NCBI RefSeq assembly: GCF_016811915.1 | Contig: NZ_CP069127.1 | Span: forward strand, 4,129,001-4,193,000 | Length of the DNA: 64,000 nucleotides | Source of the DNA: Brevibacillus choshinensis | GTDB taxonomy: Bacteria > Bacillota > Bacilli > Brevibacillales > Brevibacillaceae | Reading direction: 5' to 3' | Part shown: positions 48,924 through 58,060 of the stretch, piece after piece | How the letters are laid out: every line of letters begins with the position of its first letter | How positions within the stretch are numbered: position 1 is the stretch's first letter | Made by a program: the position numbers and the translations under genes | The notes under the pieces: model-generated | What the model was told of the DNA's origin: nothing | The model's input: only the letters and a program-made list of their open reading frames with translations | Databases searched by the model: none

Positions 48924-50147
48924 ATGAATCTCATGCCTCATTCCCTTTCCCGACTCGTTGCCGCGTATCCGCCCATCCTGTGGGTCAGGCTGTTCGGCGA
49001 AACGCTGACCTCTACATCCAGCGCGATGATTGCTCCGTTTTTAGTCCTGTATCTGAGCGAGCACATTGGCAGCTCCATTACCTGGACCATGCTGATCATC
49101 GGACTTGCACCCTTTTCGGAAATTTTGCTGACGCTGTTTGCCGGGGGTGTGACGGATCGATTTCCGCGCAAGACTGTCATGCTCGTCTCTTTGCTCATGC
49201 AAGGATTGGCGATGCTCGCAATGGCCTGGGCTGACACCATGGCAGCCTTTGCCCTGCTGTACATGCTGAGCGGGGCAGGTCGATCCCTATTCATCCCTGC
49301 CAGTCGTGCCCACCTCGCAGATTCCATCACGGACGGTCAAATGGCGGGCGCATTTGCCCTCCTCAACACCGCGGGAAGCATCGGAGCCGCATTGGGCCCT
49401 CTGGCAGGCGTGCTCATTTACCAGTACGATCCGGCACTGGCCTTTCTCTTCACTGCCATCTCCCTGCTTTTGTATGCCGCAGCGGTCTGGTGGAAAGTCC
49501 CGCATGCCTCAAGTGCCACTTCCTTGGAGAGCAGCACAGCAGAAACGTATGCAAAAGGCTCCCTTCAGACCTACCGTCCCGCTCTCGCCATCATGCTTCT
49601 ATCGCTGCCGATCAGTCTGTTTTACGCGCAGACCGAAACGAACCTGCAGCTGCATTTCAAGCAGCAGATTCCTGATTACCTGCAAGCTTTGGCGACACTC
49701 GTCTCGATAAAAGGCATCATGCTCATCATCCTGGAATTCTGGCTGGTCAAGTGGACGCAAAAGCTTCCTGCACGCCTGCTCATCAGCGGCTCGTACGGCT
49801 GCTTTCTGATCGTTGCGCTCGGGTTTGCCTTTCTCGATTCTCTCCCCGCTCTGATTGCCCTGCAGCTCGTTTGGGTCATTGGTGAAAGCATCGGCATCAC
49901 ACAGCTGTTGACGTTCGTCACCAGGATCGCACCCCCTGCGATGCGCGGACGCTATTTTGCCATCACGGGTACTCACTGGGACATCTCTCGGACGTGCGGG
50001 CCATACCTCGGAAGTCTGCTCTTGATTCATTTCGGAGGAGCCACGTTGTTCGCGCTCGTCGCAGGTATTCTGCTCGTTGGCGGCATAGCCATGTACGCTT
50101 ACCTCTCGAGAAAAGAAAAAGCCTTCCCAGTGGTTCAGGAAGGCTGA
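48924..50147 (+). CDS. MFS-family transporter
   Basis: 407 residues; AAAGGAAG upstream. Twelve membrane helices. The conserved loop GGVTDRFPRKTVMLVSLLMQ between helices two and three is the MFS motif A. TGTHWDISRTCGPYLGSLL lies in the C-terminal half. Drug-type exporter is the likely subclass. The gene pair with a divergent SgrR resembles sgrR-setA of enterobacteria in layout. Its last 28 nt contain the terminator of the opposite ABC operon. Confidence 0.88.
   Translation: MNLMPHSLSRLVAAYPPILWVRLFGETLTSTSSAMIAPFLVLYLSEHIGSSITWTMLIIGLAPFSEILLTLFAGGVTDRFPRKTVMLVSLLMQGLAMLAMAWADTMAAFALLYMLSGAGRSLFIPASRAHLADSITDGQMAGAFALLNTAGSIGAALGPLAGVLIYQYDPALAFLFTAISLLLYAAAVWWKVPHASSATSLESSTAETYAKGSLQTYRPALAIMLLSLPISLFYAQTETNLQLHFKQQIPDYLQALATLVSIKGIMLIILEFWLVKWTQKLPARLLISGSYGCFLIVALGFAFLDSLPALIALQLVWVIGESIGITQLLTFVTRIAPPAMRGRYFAITGTHWDISRTCGPYLGSLLLIHFGGATLFALVAGILLVGGIAMYAYLSRKEKAFPVVQEG
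50111..50145 (-). terminator. ABC operon terminator inside the MFS gene end
   Basis: AGCCTTCC (50120-50127) pairs with GGAAGGCT (50138-50145). On the minus strand a T-rich run follows. It ends transcripts arriving from 50159 and lies within the last codons of the convergent MFS gene. Confidence 0.7.
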
Positions 50148-50158
50148 ATCATTTGCGA

Positions 50159-50956
50159 CTAGGTCAACAAGAAACGGTCTTCGTTAAAGCTTTCTCCACC
50201 GCGGGCCGTTTCAAAGGCTCGCAGCAGATCCTGAGGTTTCATCGTGCGTTTCTTTTCGTCCGGAATGTCGAGGATGATGCCACCGTCATGCAGCATCAGC
50301 AAACGGTTTCCCATGTTCAATGCCTGCTCCATGTTGTGGGTGACCATGATCGTCGTCAGCGTATGACGCTCCACGATCTTTTCCGTCAGCTCGACAATCA
50401 GCTGCGCCCGCTTGGGGTCCAGTGCCGCCGTATGCTCGTCGAGGAGCAGGATCTTCGGCTCGGTAAAGGTCGCCATCAGGAGGCTGAGTGCTTGCCTTTG
50501 TCCTCCGGAGAGAAAGCCGACTTTTGTTTTCAGGCGATTTTCGAGCCCTTGGTCCAGCTGCTTCAACTGCTCGCGGAACAGCTCCCGTTTGTGGCTGTTC
50601 ACTCCAAAGGACAGCTTTCGGCGCTGTCCTCGCGCGAGTGCGATCGCGAGGTTTTCCTCGATCGTCATGTTCGGCGCAGTACCGGCCATCGGGTCCTGGA
50701 ACACGCGGCCGATCAGAGAGGCACGCTGATGCTCTCCCATGCGGGTCACATCTTTCCCGTCGATCGTGATGCTGCCCTCATCCGGCAGCAGACCTCCGGA
50801 AATGATGTTCATCATCGTAGACTTCCCGGCACCGTTACTCCCGATGACCGTGATGAATTCTCCCGGCTTCACATGCAGATTGACATCGCGCAGGGCAATC
50901 TTTTCGTTGACCGTCCCAGCATTAAAAACTTTATTTACACCTGAAATCTTAAGCAT
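50159..50956 (-). CDS. ABC importer ATP-binding protein
   Basis: 265 residues. Walker A GSNGAGKST near residue 39, Q-loop VFQDPM, signature LSGGQRQAL, Walker B ILLLDEHTAAL and H-loop TIMVTHN are complete. Its ATG overlaps the permease stop by 8 nt. With the permease and the PF04392-type binding proteins upstream it forms a type-I importer, of the kind proposed for tryptophan/tyrosine (TrpXYZ-like); the substrate is not provable here. Confidence 0.9.
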   Translation of the reverse strand: MLKISGVNKVFNAGTVNEKIALRDVNLHVKPGEFITVIGSNGAGKSTMMNIISGGLLPDEGSITIDGKDVTRMGEHQRASLIGRVFQDPMAGTAPNMTIEENLAIALARGQRRKLSFGVNSHKRELFREQLKQLDQGLENRLKTKVGFLSGGQRQALSLLMATFTEPKILLLDEHTAALDPKRAQLIVELTEKIVERHTLTTIMVTHNMEQALNMGNRLLMLHDGGIILDIPDEKKRTMKPQDLLRAFETARGGESFNEDRFLLT

Positions 50957-51881
50957 CGCTGCTTCCCCCCTTCACCGAGCGTACCGCCTGTTTCTTCCAA
51001 ATTCCCTTGGCGATCGTCGGAACAGTCAGGGCGATAATCACGATCAAGGCTGTGATCAGCTTCATGTCGGACGGGTTGAGACCCGCCTGCAGAGCCAAAG
51101 CGATGACGAGACGATAAACAATCGATCCGAGAACGACAGCCAGTGTCACCCGGAAAATGGAGGAGCTTCCGAACAATACTTCCCCGACAATAACAGAAGC
51201 AAGACCAATGACAATCATCCCGATCCCCATGCCGACGTCGGCGAAGCCCTGATACTGGGCTACCCAAGCTCCAGAGACTGCGACCAGTCCGTTGGAGAGT
51301 GCCAAGCCTACGATCGTAGTCGTGTCTGTATTGACACCAAAGCTGCGGATCATTTTCGGGTTGTCCCCGGTCGCACGCAGATCCAATCCGATGTCGGTAT
51401 GCAGGAACCAGTCCATCACCAGCTTCAAAACCAGGACGCCTACCAGAAACACGATTGCTACACCCGTCAAAATCGTGACTCCGCCAACAGCAAGGTTCGG
51501 AACACTCAGATCCTTGACGTAGGTGAACAGCGTATCCTCCCGCAAGAGAGGCAGGTTGGCTTTGCCCATGATGCGCAGATTAATCGAATACAGGGCGATC
51601 ATGGTCAAGATCCCTGCCAAAAGGGCGTTGACTTTCCCTTTGGTATGCAGGATACCGGTAAAAGCCCCTGCTGCGCCGCCGACCACAAAGGCCAGCAGTG
51701 TAGCCAGATAAGGATTGGTTCCGTCGATGATAAACTTCGCCGCAATCGCACCGCCCAGGGCGAAGCTACCGTCTACGGTCAGATCAGGTACGTTCAGAAT
51801 GCGAAAGGTCAGATAGACGCCCAGGGCCAATATTCCGAAAAGCAAGCCCTGTTCGATTGCTCCCATTATTGCCAGATTCAT
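50949..51881 (-). CDS. ABC importer permease (LivH/BPD_transp_2 family)
   Basis: 310 residues, about eight or nine membrane helices. GILALGVYLTFRILNVPDLT, VDGSFALGGAIAAKFI and LRATGDNPKMIRSFG are typical of the permease group that pairs with PF04392 binding proteins. It overlaps the ATPase start and lies 28 nt after the binding protein stop, so all three are in one transcript. Confidence 0.9.
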   Translation of the reverse strand: MNLAIMGAIEQGLLFGILALGVYLTFRILNVPDLTVDGSFALGGAIAAKFIIDGTNPYLATLLAFVVGGAAGAFTGILHTKGKVNALLAGILTMIALYSINLRIMGKANLPLLREDTLFTYVKDLSVPNLAVGGVTILTGVAIVFLVGVLVLKLVMDWFLHTDIGLDLRATGDNPKMIRSFGVNTDTTTIVGLALSNGLVAVSGAWVAQYQGFADVGMGIGMIVIGLASVIVGEVLFGSSSIFRVTLAVVLGSIVYRLVIALALQAGLNPSDMKLITALIVIIALTVPTIAKGIWKKQAVRSVKGGSSDA

Positions 51882-51909
51882 AGAAGAAGTCCTCCTGTTA
51901 CTGCGTGTA

Positions 51910-52962
51910 TTACTCTACCACTTCTCCTGCGCGGTCGAGCATCGCTTGCGGAATGGTCACTCCCATTTTTTCCGCAGCTTTCTTGTTCAATACCAGCTTC
52001 ATATCGGCTTGCACTTCCACAGCCATGTCGCCTGGTTTCGCTTCGCCTTTCAAGATTTTCACAGCCATATCCGCTGTTTGGGCACCCAATTTGGAGTAAT
52101 CAATCCCGTAAGTGGCAATCGCACCGCTCTTCACGGAGTTTTCTTCACCCGCGATGACAGGAAGCTTTTGAGACTCTGCTACACCCAGTACCGCTGCGAT
52201 CGAAGAAACGACCAGGTTGTCAGTTGGGATGTAGTAGGCATCCACTTTCCCTACCATGGATTCAGCCGCTTGCTTCACTTCTGTAGCGCTGGTGATCGCC
52301 GCTTCCTGGATCGTCAGACCGAGTTTGTCTGCTACAGCCTTGGCTGCATCCACCTGTACCTTGGAATTTACTTCTCCAGAGCTGTAAATGATTCCTACCG
52401 ATTTGGCATCGGCTTTCAATTCTTTGATCAGCTTCAGCTGTTCTTCCACTGGATTCATGTCAGAGGTTCCCGTTACGTTGCCTTCAGGTTTTTCCATCGC
52501 TTTTACCAGTCCAGCTTCCACTGGATCCGTTACCGCTGTGAACAATACCGGAATCTCTTTGCTTGTTTGCGCTGCCGCTTGGGCCGATGGTGTCGCAATT
52601 GCCAGCACCAGGTCTACCTTGTCCGCTTCAAACTTTTGAGCGATGGAAATCGCGGTATCCATGCTGCCTTGCGCAGATTTCACGTCAATTTTCACTTGCT
52701 TGTCTTGCTCATATCCTTTTTTTGCCAGCTCGGCGATAAAGCCTTCACGCGCTGCGTCTAAAGCAGGGTGCTCGACGAATTGGGAGATCCCGATGGTCAG
52801 TTGCTTGTCAGCTGCTGGTGCTGGCGCATTGTTGGATGCTGGCGCCGGGCTTTGGTTGTTAGCCGGAGTGGCGCTTTGCTGTCCACACGCGGTGACGGAC
52901 AAAAGCAGCAAAGGAAATAAAATACTCTGAATCATTTTCATAGGTCTCTTTTGTTTGAACAT
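51910..52962 (-). CDS. ABC substrate-binding lipoprotein 2
   Basis: 350 residues from ATG 52962; the TTG at 52971 is also possible. Lipoprotein signal ending LLLLSVTAC. The mature protein has LTIGISQFVEHPALDAAREG, LAIATPSAQAAAQ, ITSATEVKQAAESM and ATYGIDYSKLGAQTADMAV, typical of PF04392 (TrpX-like) binding proteins. About half its residues match the upstream paralogue at 53055. It is followed directly by permease and ATPase. Confidence 0.9.
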   Translation of the reverse strand: MFKQKRPMKMIQSILFPLLLLSVTACGQQSATPANNQSPAPASNNAPAPAADKQLTIGISQFVEHPALDAAREGFIAELAKKGYEQDKQVKIDVKSAQGSMDTAISIAQKFEADKVDLVLAIATPSAQAAAQTSKEIPVLFTAVTDPVEAGLVKAMEKPEGNVTGTSDMNPVEEQLKLIKELKADAKSVGIIYSSGEVNSKVQVDAAKAVADKLGLTIQEAAITSATEVKQAAESMVGKVDAYYIPTDNLVVSSIAAVLGVAESQKLPVIAGEENSVKSGAIATYGIDYSKLGAQTADMAVKILKGEAKPGDMAVEVQADMKLVLNKKAAEKMGVTIPQAMLDRAGEVVE

Positions 52963-53029
52963 TTTGATCAATAACCCCCCAAAAATTTTTTCTCAATTTT
53001 AACACGCGTAAAACATTTTTAAAAGAAGA

Positions 53030-53056
53030 AAAAAGAGAGCTTGGAGCTCTCTTTTT
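53030..53056 (-). terminator. terminator between the two binding-protein genes
   Basis: AAAAAGAGAGC (53030-53040) pairs perfectly with GCTCTCTTTTT (53046-53056), with T-run after it on the minus strand. It overlaps the stop of the first gene, so the first binding protein is made in excess over the rest of the operon. Confidence 0.85.
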
Positions 53057-54065
53057 ACTTGATGATTTCTTTCGCCTGCTGTTTGAGCTCATCGGATACT
53101 TGGAGTCCAAACTTCTGGGCTGCCGTTTCATTGATGTATAGTTCGGCTTGTTTGGAAATCTCTACAGGCGTATCGGCTACCGCTTGTCCTTTCAGAACCC
53201 GCGCTGCCATCTCACCGGTCTGTTTACCCATGCCGTAATAATCAATTCCATAGGTGGCTACCGCGCCGCGTTTTACGGTGTCCGTATCAGAAGCAAAGAC
53301 TGGAATCTTGCTCTGCTCGGCTGCACCCAAAACAGCTTCAAACGCAGAAACGACGGTGTTGTCGATCGGAATGAACAAGGCTTCGGACTTCGCTGTCAGT
53401 CCGCTTGCCGCCAGTTGTACTTCTGACAGCTGCGAAATGCCTGCTTTGACGATTTCGATGCCTTCTTTGCTGGCAGCTGCCTCGAGATCCTTCACTTGCA
53501 CTTCAGAGTTCACCTCAGAAGTCGTGTAGATCACTCCCAGCTTTTTCAAGTTGGGCAGGAACTTTTTGATCAGCTGCAGTTGTTGTTCCATGGATACTTT
53601 ATCTGAGGTACCGGTCACATTGCCGTCTGGCTTCTCCAAACTGCTGACCAGCTGTGCCGACAGCGGATCTGTTACGGCACTGAATACGACAGGCTTGTCA
53701 GTAATGGCTTTTGCTGCTGCTTGTGCGGATGGAGTGGCGATGGCCACGACCAAATCCTTTTTGTCACCAGCGTATTTTTGCGCAATGGAAACGGTGTTGT
53801 TCATGTCTCCGTGGGCATTTTGGAAATCCACTTCCAGATTCTTTCCTTCTTCAAAGCCAGAACCTTTCAATCCATCCAAAATCCCTTGGTGAATGGCATC
53901 CAATGCCGGATGCTCCACGAATTGCGTCAAACCCAATTTTACCGTTTGCTGCCCTTCACTTGGCTTTGCTGCGGTTGGCTGGGTTGTTCCACCTGTTTGA
54001 TTGCCGCATGCTGCCAAAGAAAATGCCAGCAACGCGGTCAGTCCCATACTGACTGCTCGTCTCAT
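53055..54065 (-). CDS. ABC substrate-binding lipoprotein 1
   Basis: 336 residues; GAGGAAG upstream. Lipoprotein signal ending LLAFSLAAC. Same PF04392 fold: LGLTQFVEHPALDAIHQGIL, VAIATPSAQAAAKAI, SAVTDPLSAQLVSSL, ATYGIDYYGMGKQTGEMA. Paralogous to lipoprotein 2. A terminator separates them, which may let the binding protein outnumber the transporter. No T-box leader is seen. Confidence 0.9.
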   Translation of the reverse strand: MRRAVSMGLTALLAFSLAACGNQTGGTTQPTAAKPSEGQQTVKLGLTQFVEHPALDAIHQGILDGLKGSGFEEGKNLEVDFQNAHGDMNNTVSIAQKYAGDKKDLVVAIATPSAQAAAKAITDKPVVFSAVTDPLSAQLVSSLEKPDGNVTGTSDKVSMEQQLQLIKKFLPNLKKLGVIYTTSEVNSEVQVKDLEAAASKEGIEIVKAGISQLSEVQLAASGLTAKSEALFIPIDNTVVSAFEAVLGAAEQSKIPVFASDTDTVKRGAVATYGIDYYGMGKQTGEMAARVLKGQAVADTPVEISKQAELYINETAAQKFGLQVSDELKQQAKEIIK

Positions 54066-54147
54066 CTCAACTTCCTCCTCTAGGCTCTGCTTCGCTACTT
54101 TCTACTTACGACTATACTACTAGCTAACTTGGAAACTCTGACTCATT

Positions 54148-54176
54148 ATACTACGCAGAAAAGATTTTTTCATCAA
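54148..54176 (-). promoter_or_regulatory. promoter of the ABC importer operon
   Basis: Minus strand TTGATG (54171-54176), 17-nt spacer, TAGTAT (54148-54153), overlapping TATAAT at 54145-54150. An imperfect repeat around TATCAATA lies further upstream (about 54253-54285). Confidence 0.45.
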
Positions 54177-54307
54177 TATTTTTAAAAGCATTCCCAAGAA
54201 ATTAATGCCGATCTTTCTTCCCTTTTTAGTCCAAATTACTCGATTAACTTATTGATATATACCTTTCGTGTATATTGATATGCAAATAAAAGCAGGGATG
54301 GATCCGC

Positions 54308-55618
54308 TCAGGAATCCACCACTGCTTCCTCGACAGGCAGCTTTTTCACAATGACGCGCGTGATCCGATAATGATCCACTTCTTCAACAAAGAATTGGTA
54401 ATTTCCCTTCTTCACCATATCCCCTACCCGCGGCGAGTGATCAAATTGCATGTAAATCCAGCCTGCGAGCGTGTCTACCTCGTTCGACTCCAGATCGATG
54501 TCCAGATAATCGCTCACTTCTTCCAACAGCATGCGTCCATCAAGGGAGAGGATGTTGTCTTTTCGTTCCACCTCTGGCCGCTCGTCATCGAATTCATCCT
54601 GGATGTCTCCCACGATTTCTTCCATGATGTCCTCGAGCGTCACCAACCCGGCGGTACCTCCATACTCGTCGATGATGATCGCCAGCTGGCCACGCTGCTT
54701 TTGGAGCATCGTGAGCAGACGGCTTATGGATATCGTCTCGGGAACGGTCAGCACCGAACGCATCAGTGACTGCAGATCGCGCTGCTCTCCTTCCAAAAGA
54801 CCGGTCAGCATGTCTTTGATGTGCAAGCTCCCTACCACATGATCTTTGTCCCCGTCGACGACCGGATAACGGGTAAAGCGTCCATTTTGCACCAGCCTCA
54901 CGTTTTCCTCGAAAGGATCACGAATATTGAGCACGACCATGTCTGTCCGGGGCACCATGATTTCGCGTGCCATCGTTTCGGAGAAGTCGAAGATATTATC
55001 TACCAGCATCATTTCCGTATTGTCGATCAATCCGCTTTTGTGGCTCTCATTCACCAGGATGCGGATTTCCTCCTCGGTATGCGCCTCCTGGTGCGGCTCC
55101 ATCGAGATATGAAACAACGCGAGAAATCGGGAAGCGGACCAGTTCAAGAGCGCGATGAACGGATACATGATTTTGTGGAACCACATGATCGGCTTCGCCA
55201 CGGCCAGCACGATCGTTTCTGTCTTTTGAATGGCCAATGTCTTCGGGGCAAGCTCCCCTAGCACGATATGCAAAAAGGTAATGACAGAGAACGCAATAAT
55301 AAAGGAAATGCTGCTGGTCAGTGTCTCGTTTAGTCCGAAGTAGCGAAAAACAGGGTGCAGCAATTGGGCGACAGCGGGCTCTCCCAACCACCCGAGTCCG
55401 AGCGAAGCGAGAGTGATCCCCAGCTGACAGGCAGAGAGATACGCATCCAGATTGTGCAGCACCTTTTCTACATTTACCGCATTGCCATTCCCTTCTGCGA
55501 CCAGCTGCGATATCCGCGATTCCCTCACCTTGACGACGGCGAATTCGGTCGCCACAAAAAAGCCATTGAGGAGCACGAGGATGATGACCATCCCCAAGTT
55601 AAACCAGGTCGAAAGCAT
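54308..55618 (-). CDS. HlyC/CorC (CNNM) family transporter, paralogue
   Basis: 436 residues from ATG 55618 (GGGAGG at 8 nt); the longer open frame to 55834 runs through the opposite promoter region. Same layout as 30215-31579: CNNM domain (NGFFVATEFAVVKVRESRIS, LSACQLGITLASLGLGWLGE), CBS pair (IMVPRTDMVVL, DEYGGTAGLVTLEDIMEEIV) and CorC_HlyC domain (NEVDTLAGWIYMQFD). Likely divalent metal efflux. It is divergent from the XPB-type helicase. Confidence 0.93.
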   Translation of the reverse strand: MLSTWFNLGMVIILVLLNGFFVATEFAVVKVRESRISQLVAEGNGNAVNVEKVLHNLDAYLSACQLGITLASLGLGWLGEPAVAQLLHPVFRYFGLNETLTSSISFIIAFSVITFLHIVLGELAPKTLAIQKTETIVLAVAKPIMWFHKIMYPFIALLNWSASRFLALFHISMEPHQEAHTEEEIRILVNESHKSGLIDNTEMMLVDNIFDFSETMAREIMVPRTDMVVLNIRDPFEENVRLVQNGRFTRYPVVDGDKDHVVGSLHIKDMLTGLLEGEQRDLQSLMRSVLTVPETISISRLLTMLQKQRGQLAIIIDEYGGTAGLVTLEDIMEEIVGDIQDEFDDERPEVERKDNILSLDGRMLLEEVSDYLDIDLESNEVDTLAGWIYMQFDHSPRVGDMVKKGNYQFFVEEVDHYRITRVIVKKLPVEEAVVDS

Positions 55619-55761
55619 CTCATCGCCCTCCCTTCCGTCCTTCCTTTGGGATATTGTTTCCCACCCTGGGACAAATGTTACCTCTTCGTTTTTCTTTCTT
55701 TTCCCGATTGTGATACCATGGTTCTGAATGAATATGCAGCTTGCTAGTGAGGTGGCATCAC

Positions 55762-57438
55762 TTGTCTTACCGTCCAGATTTGCCCATGATCGTGCAAAGT
55801 GACCGAACGATTCTGCTGGAGACGCAGCATCCATTATTTGCTGAGGCGAGACAAGCCCTCCACGGCTTCGCCGAACTGATCAAAAGTCCGGAATACATGC
55901 ACACGTATCGGATTACTCCCCTGTCTCTGTGGAATGCCGCTGCAAGCGGACTGACGCACGAGCAGGTATCCGGCGCGCTTGGCACGTATAGTAAATACGG
56001 AGTTCCTCCCACAATCGTCAAAGAAATCGAGGAAACGATGTGCCGTTATGGTCGCATCCGTCTGGAAAAGTCAGTGGACGACATGATTCTGAAAAGCGAA
56101 GATCCTCTCTTGCTAGCAGAGCTTCTGGCGTATAAATCGATTACCCAATTAATAGAAGAATCACGCGGCGACGGGTATGTCATCAAGCCATACGCTCGCG
56201 GGTTGATCAAGCAAGAGCTCATTCACCTCGGCTATCCCGTGCAAGACCTTGCGGGCTACAGCACGGGTGAAAGCTGCCCGATACAATGGAGAGCCATCAC
56301 ATCGAGCGGACGTTCTTTTTCCCTTCGCCCCTATCAGGAGGAAGCGGTACACACGTTTCACTCTGGAGGAGCGGCGACAGGCGGGAGCGGAACCTTGGTG
56401 CTGCCGTGCGGAGCAGGGAAAACCGTGATTGGCCTCGGTGCCATCTGTCAATTGCAGACAGCTACCCTGATTTTGACAACAAACACCACATCGGTTCGCC
56501 AGTGGATAGCAGAGCTCCTCGACAAAACGGATTTGGATCCTTCGCAGATCGGGGAATACACGGGTGATCGCAAGGAAGTCAAGCCGATCACAGTCGCTAC
56601 TTATCAAATATTGACCTACCGTCCCAGCGCCGAGGATGAATTTCCTCACATGAAACTCTTTTCAGAGCGCGACTGGGGGCTTATTATTTACGATGAGGTT
56701 CATTTGCTGCCAGCGCCGGTTTTTCGGGTCACATCCGGCATTCAGGCCACGCGGCGGCTGGGTTTGACGGCTACGCTTGTTCGTGAGGACGGGCGTGAGG
56801 AAGACGTCTTTACCCTGATTGGTCCTAAAAAATATGAAGTTCCTTGGAAAATGATGGAGGAACAGGGATGGATTGCCGAGGCCCGCTGCAAGGAAATCCG
56901 CCTGCCGTTTGAATCCAAATGGCGGGAAGCATACGCGCGTGCCAGCGCTCGGCAAAAATTTCGCATCGCTGCCGAGAACCCGAGAAAGCTGGAAGTCGTC
57001 CGTTACCTGCTCGAACAGCACCCTAATGACCAGGTGCTGATCATCGGGCAATACGTCGATCAGCTGGATCACATGGCAAATGCCCTTCAGCTTCCTCTGA
57101 TTACGGGGAAAGTGCCAGAGAGCGAAAGGGAGTTGCTGTACCAGCAATTTAAACAGGGGAAAATCAAGCGCCTCATCGTTTCAAAGGTCGCCAACTTCGC
57201 AGTAGACTTGCCAGACGCAAACGTCGCGATCCAAATATCCGGAACGTTCGGCTCCAGACAAGAAGAAGCGCAGCGACTCGGGCGAATTCTGCGCCCAAAG
57301 ACCGATGAAAACAAGGCGCACTTTTATACGCTTGTGACACGAGATACCCGAGAGCAGGAATTTTCACTCCATCGTCAGCTTTTTCTCGTGGAACAAGGCT
57401 ATCCATACGATATTATAGAAATGGAAACGCTGGTTTGA
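55762..57438 (+). CDS. XPB/Rad25-type DNA helicase
   Basis: 558 residues from TTG 55762 (GTGAGGTGG at 9 nt). N-terminal XPB domain (about 40-170; TPLSLWNAAASGLTHEQV), then SF2 core: LRPYQEEAVHTFH, Walker A LPCGAGKTVIG near 220, DEVH box near 312, LTATLVREDG, GKVPESERELLYQQFKQG and QRLGRILRPK. The RED-like motif (REDGREED) and thumb region fit bacterial XPB. It unwinds DNA 3' to 5'; bacterial role in repair is poorly defined. Its stop overlaps the ECF promoter. Confidence 0.9.
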   Translation: MSYRPDLPMIVQSDRTILLETQHPLFAEARQALHGFAELIKSPEYMHTYRITPLSLWNAAASGLTHEQVSGALGTYSKYGVPPTIVKEIEETMCRYGRIRLEKSVDDMILKSEDPLLLAELLAYKSITQLIEESRGDGYVIKPYARGLIKQELIHLGYPVQDLAGYSTGESCPIQWRAITSSGRSFSLRPYQEEAVHTFHSGGAATGGSGTLVLPCGAGKTVIGLGAICQLQTATLILTTNTTSVRQWIAELLDKTDLDPSQIGEYTGDRKEVKPITVATYQILTYRPSAEDEFPHMKLFSERDWGLIIYDEVHLLPAPVFRVTSGIQATRRLGLTATLVREDGREEDVFTLIGPKKYEVPWKMMEEQGWIAEARCKEIRLPFESKWREAYARASARQKFRIAAENPRKLEVVRYLLEQHPNDQVLIIGQYVDQLDHMANALQLPLITGKVPESERELLYQQFKQGKIKRLIVSKVANFAVDLPDANVAIQISGTFGSRQEEAQRLGRILRPKTDENKAHFYTLVTRDTREQEFSLHRQLFLVEQGYPYDIIEMETLV

Positions 57439-57463
57439 AACGTTTTAAAAATACCAGCGTCTC
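57436..57463 (+). promoter_or_regulatory. ECF sigma autoregulatory promoter
   Basis: TGAAAC (57436-57441), 16-nt spacer, CGTCTC (57458-57463). This is the SigW/ECF-type promoter form, 28 nt before the sigma factor start. The first three bases are also the TGA stop of the helicase gene. Confidence 0.75.
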
Positions 57464-57490
57464 ATAGAGGGAAGGGAGGCCGGAGATTCA

Positions 57491-58060
57491 ATGCAATCCG
57501 ACGCCGAAATCATTCAGCGGATTCTTCAGGGCGACATCGAAGGGTATCGCGACCTCATCCAACGATACCAGCATATGATCTACGTATTCATCTACAAGAT
57601 GGTGAACAATCGCTCCGATGCGGAGGATCTCACTCAGGAAGTATTTGTTAAAGCGTATGAAAAACTGTCTACCTTTCGCGGGGACAGTCAATTTTCCTCG
57701 TGGCTGCACACGCTTGCCCGCAACAAGAGCATCGATTTCTTGCGTCGCCGGAAGTTTCATGATTCGGATGAGCAATTGGCCTATGTGCCATCAAATACAC
57801 GAGAAGAATCTCCTCAAGAATCGCTCATGAACAAGGAGCAGCGCCGTGAAATCGAAGAGGCATTCGCTTTACTGTCAGATACTTATCGAGAAGTAATCGT
57901 GCTACGCTGCACGCATGAATATCCGTTTGAAAAAATTGCGTCACTCCTCGGCATTGCCGAGTCGACTGCCCGCGTCCGATATCTGCGCGCTCGCCAGGAA
58001 CTAGCAAAATTGTTAACCCGCAAGGAAGGGGGGCTCGTACATGAACTGCCAGGCATTTAG
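57491..58060 (+). CDS. ECF-family RNA polymerase sigma factor
   Basis: 189 residues. Region 2 (YQHMIYVFIYKMVNNRSDAE, DLTQEVFVKAYEKLSTF, SQFSSWLHTLARNKSIDFLR) and region 4 (SDTYREVIVLRCTHEYPFEK, IASLLGIAESTARVRYLRAR) are complete, and regions 1.1 and 3 are absent, as in ECF factors such as SigW. It is likely held by the anti-sigma encoded immediately downstream and controls its own promoter at 57436. Confidence 0.94.
   Translation: MQSDAEIIQRILQGDIEGYRDLIQRYQHMIYVFIYKMVNNRSDAEDLTQEVFVKAYEKLSTFRGDSQFSSWLHTLARNKSIDFLRRRKFHDSDEQLAYVPSNTREESPQESLMNKEQRREIEEAFALLSDTYREVIVLRCTHEYPFEKIASLLGIAESTARVRYLRARQELAKLLTRKEGGLVHELPGI

Noticed and set aside
50739..52157. 472-codon plus-strand open frame
   Set aside because: It runs antisense through the ABC importer permease and binding-protein genes, which have clear motifs, and its translation is low in hydrophobic structure and typical of a shadow frame.
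54066..54307. T-box leader before the tryptophan-type importer
   Set aside because: The conserved T-box sequence (TGGNACCGCG) and specifier-loop features are absent.
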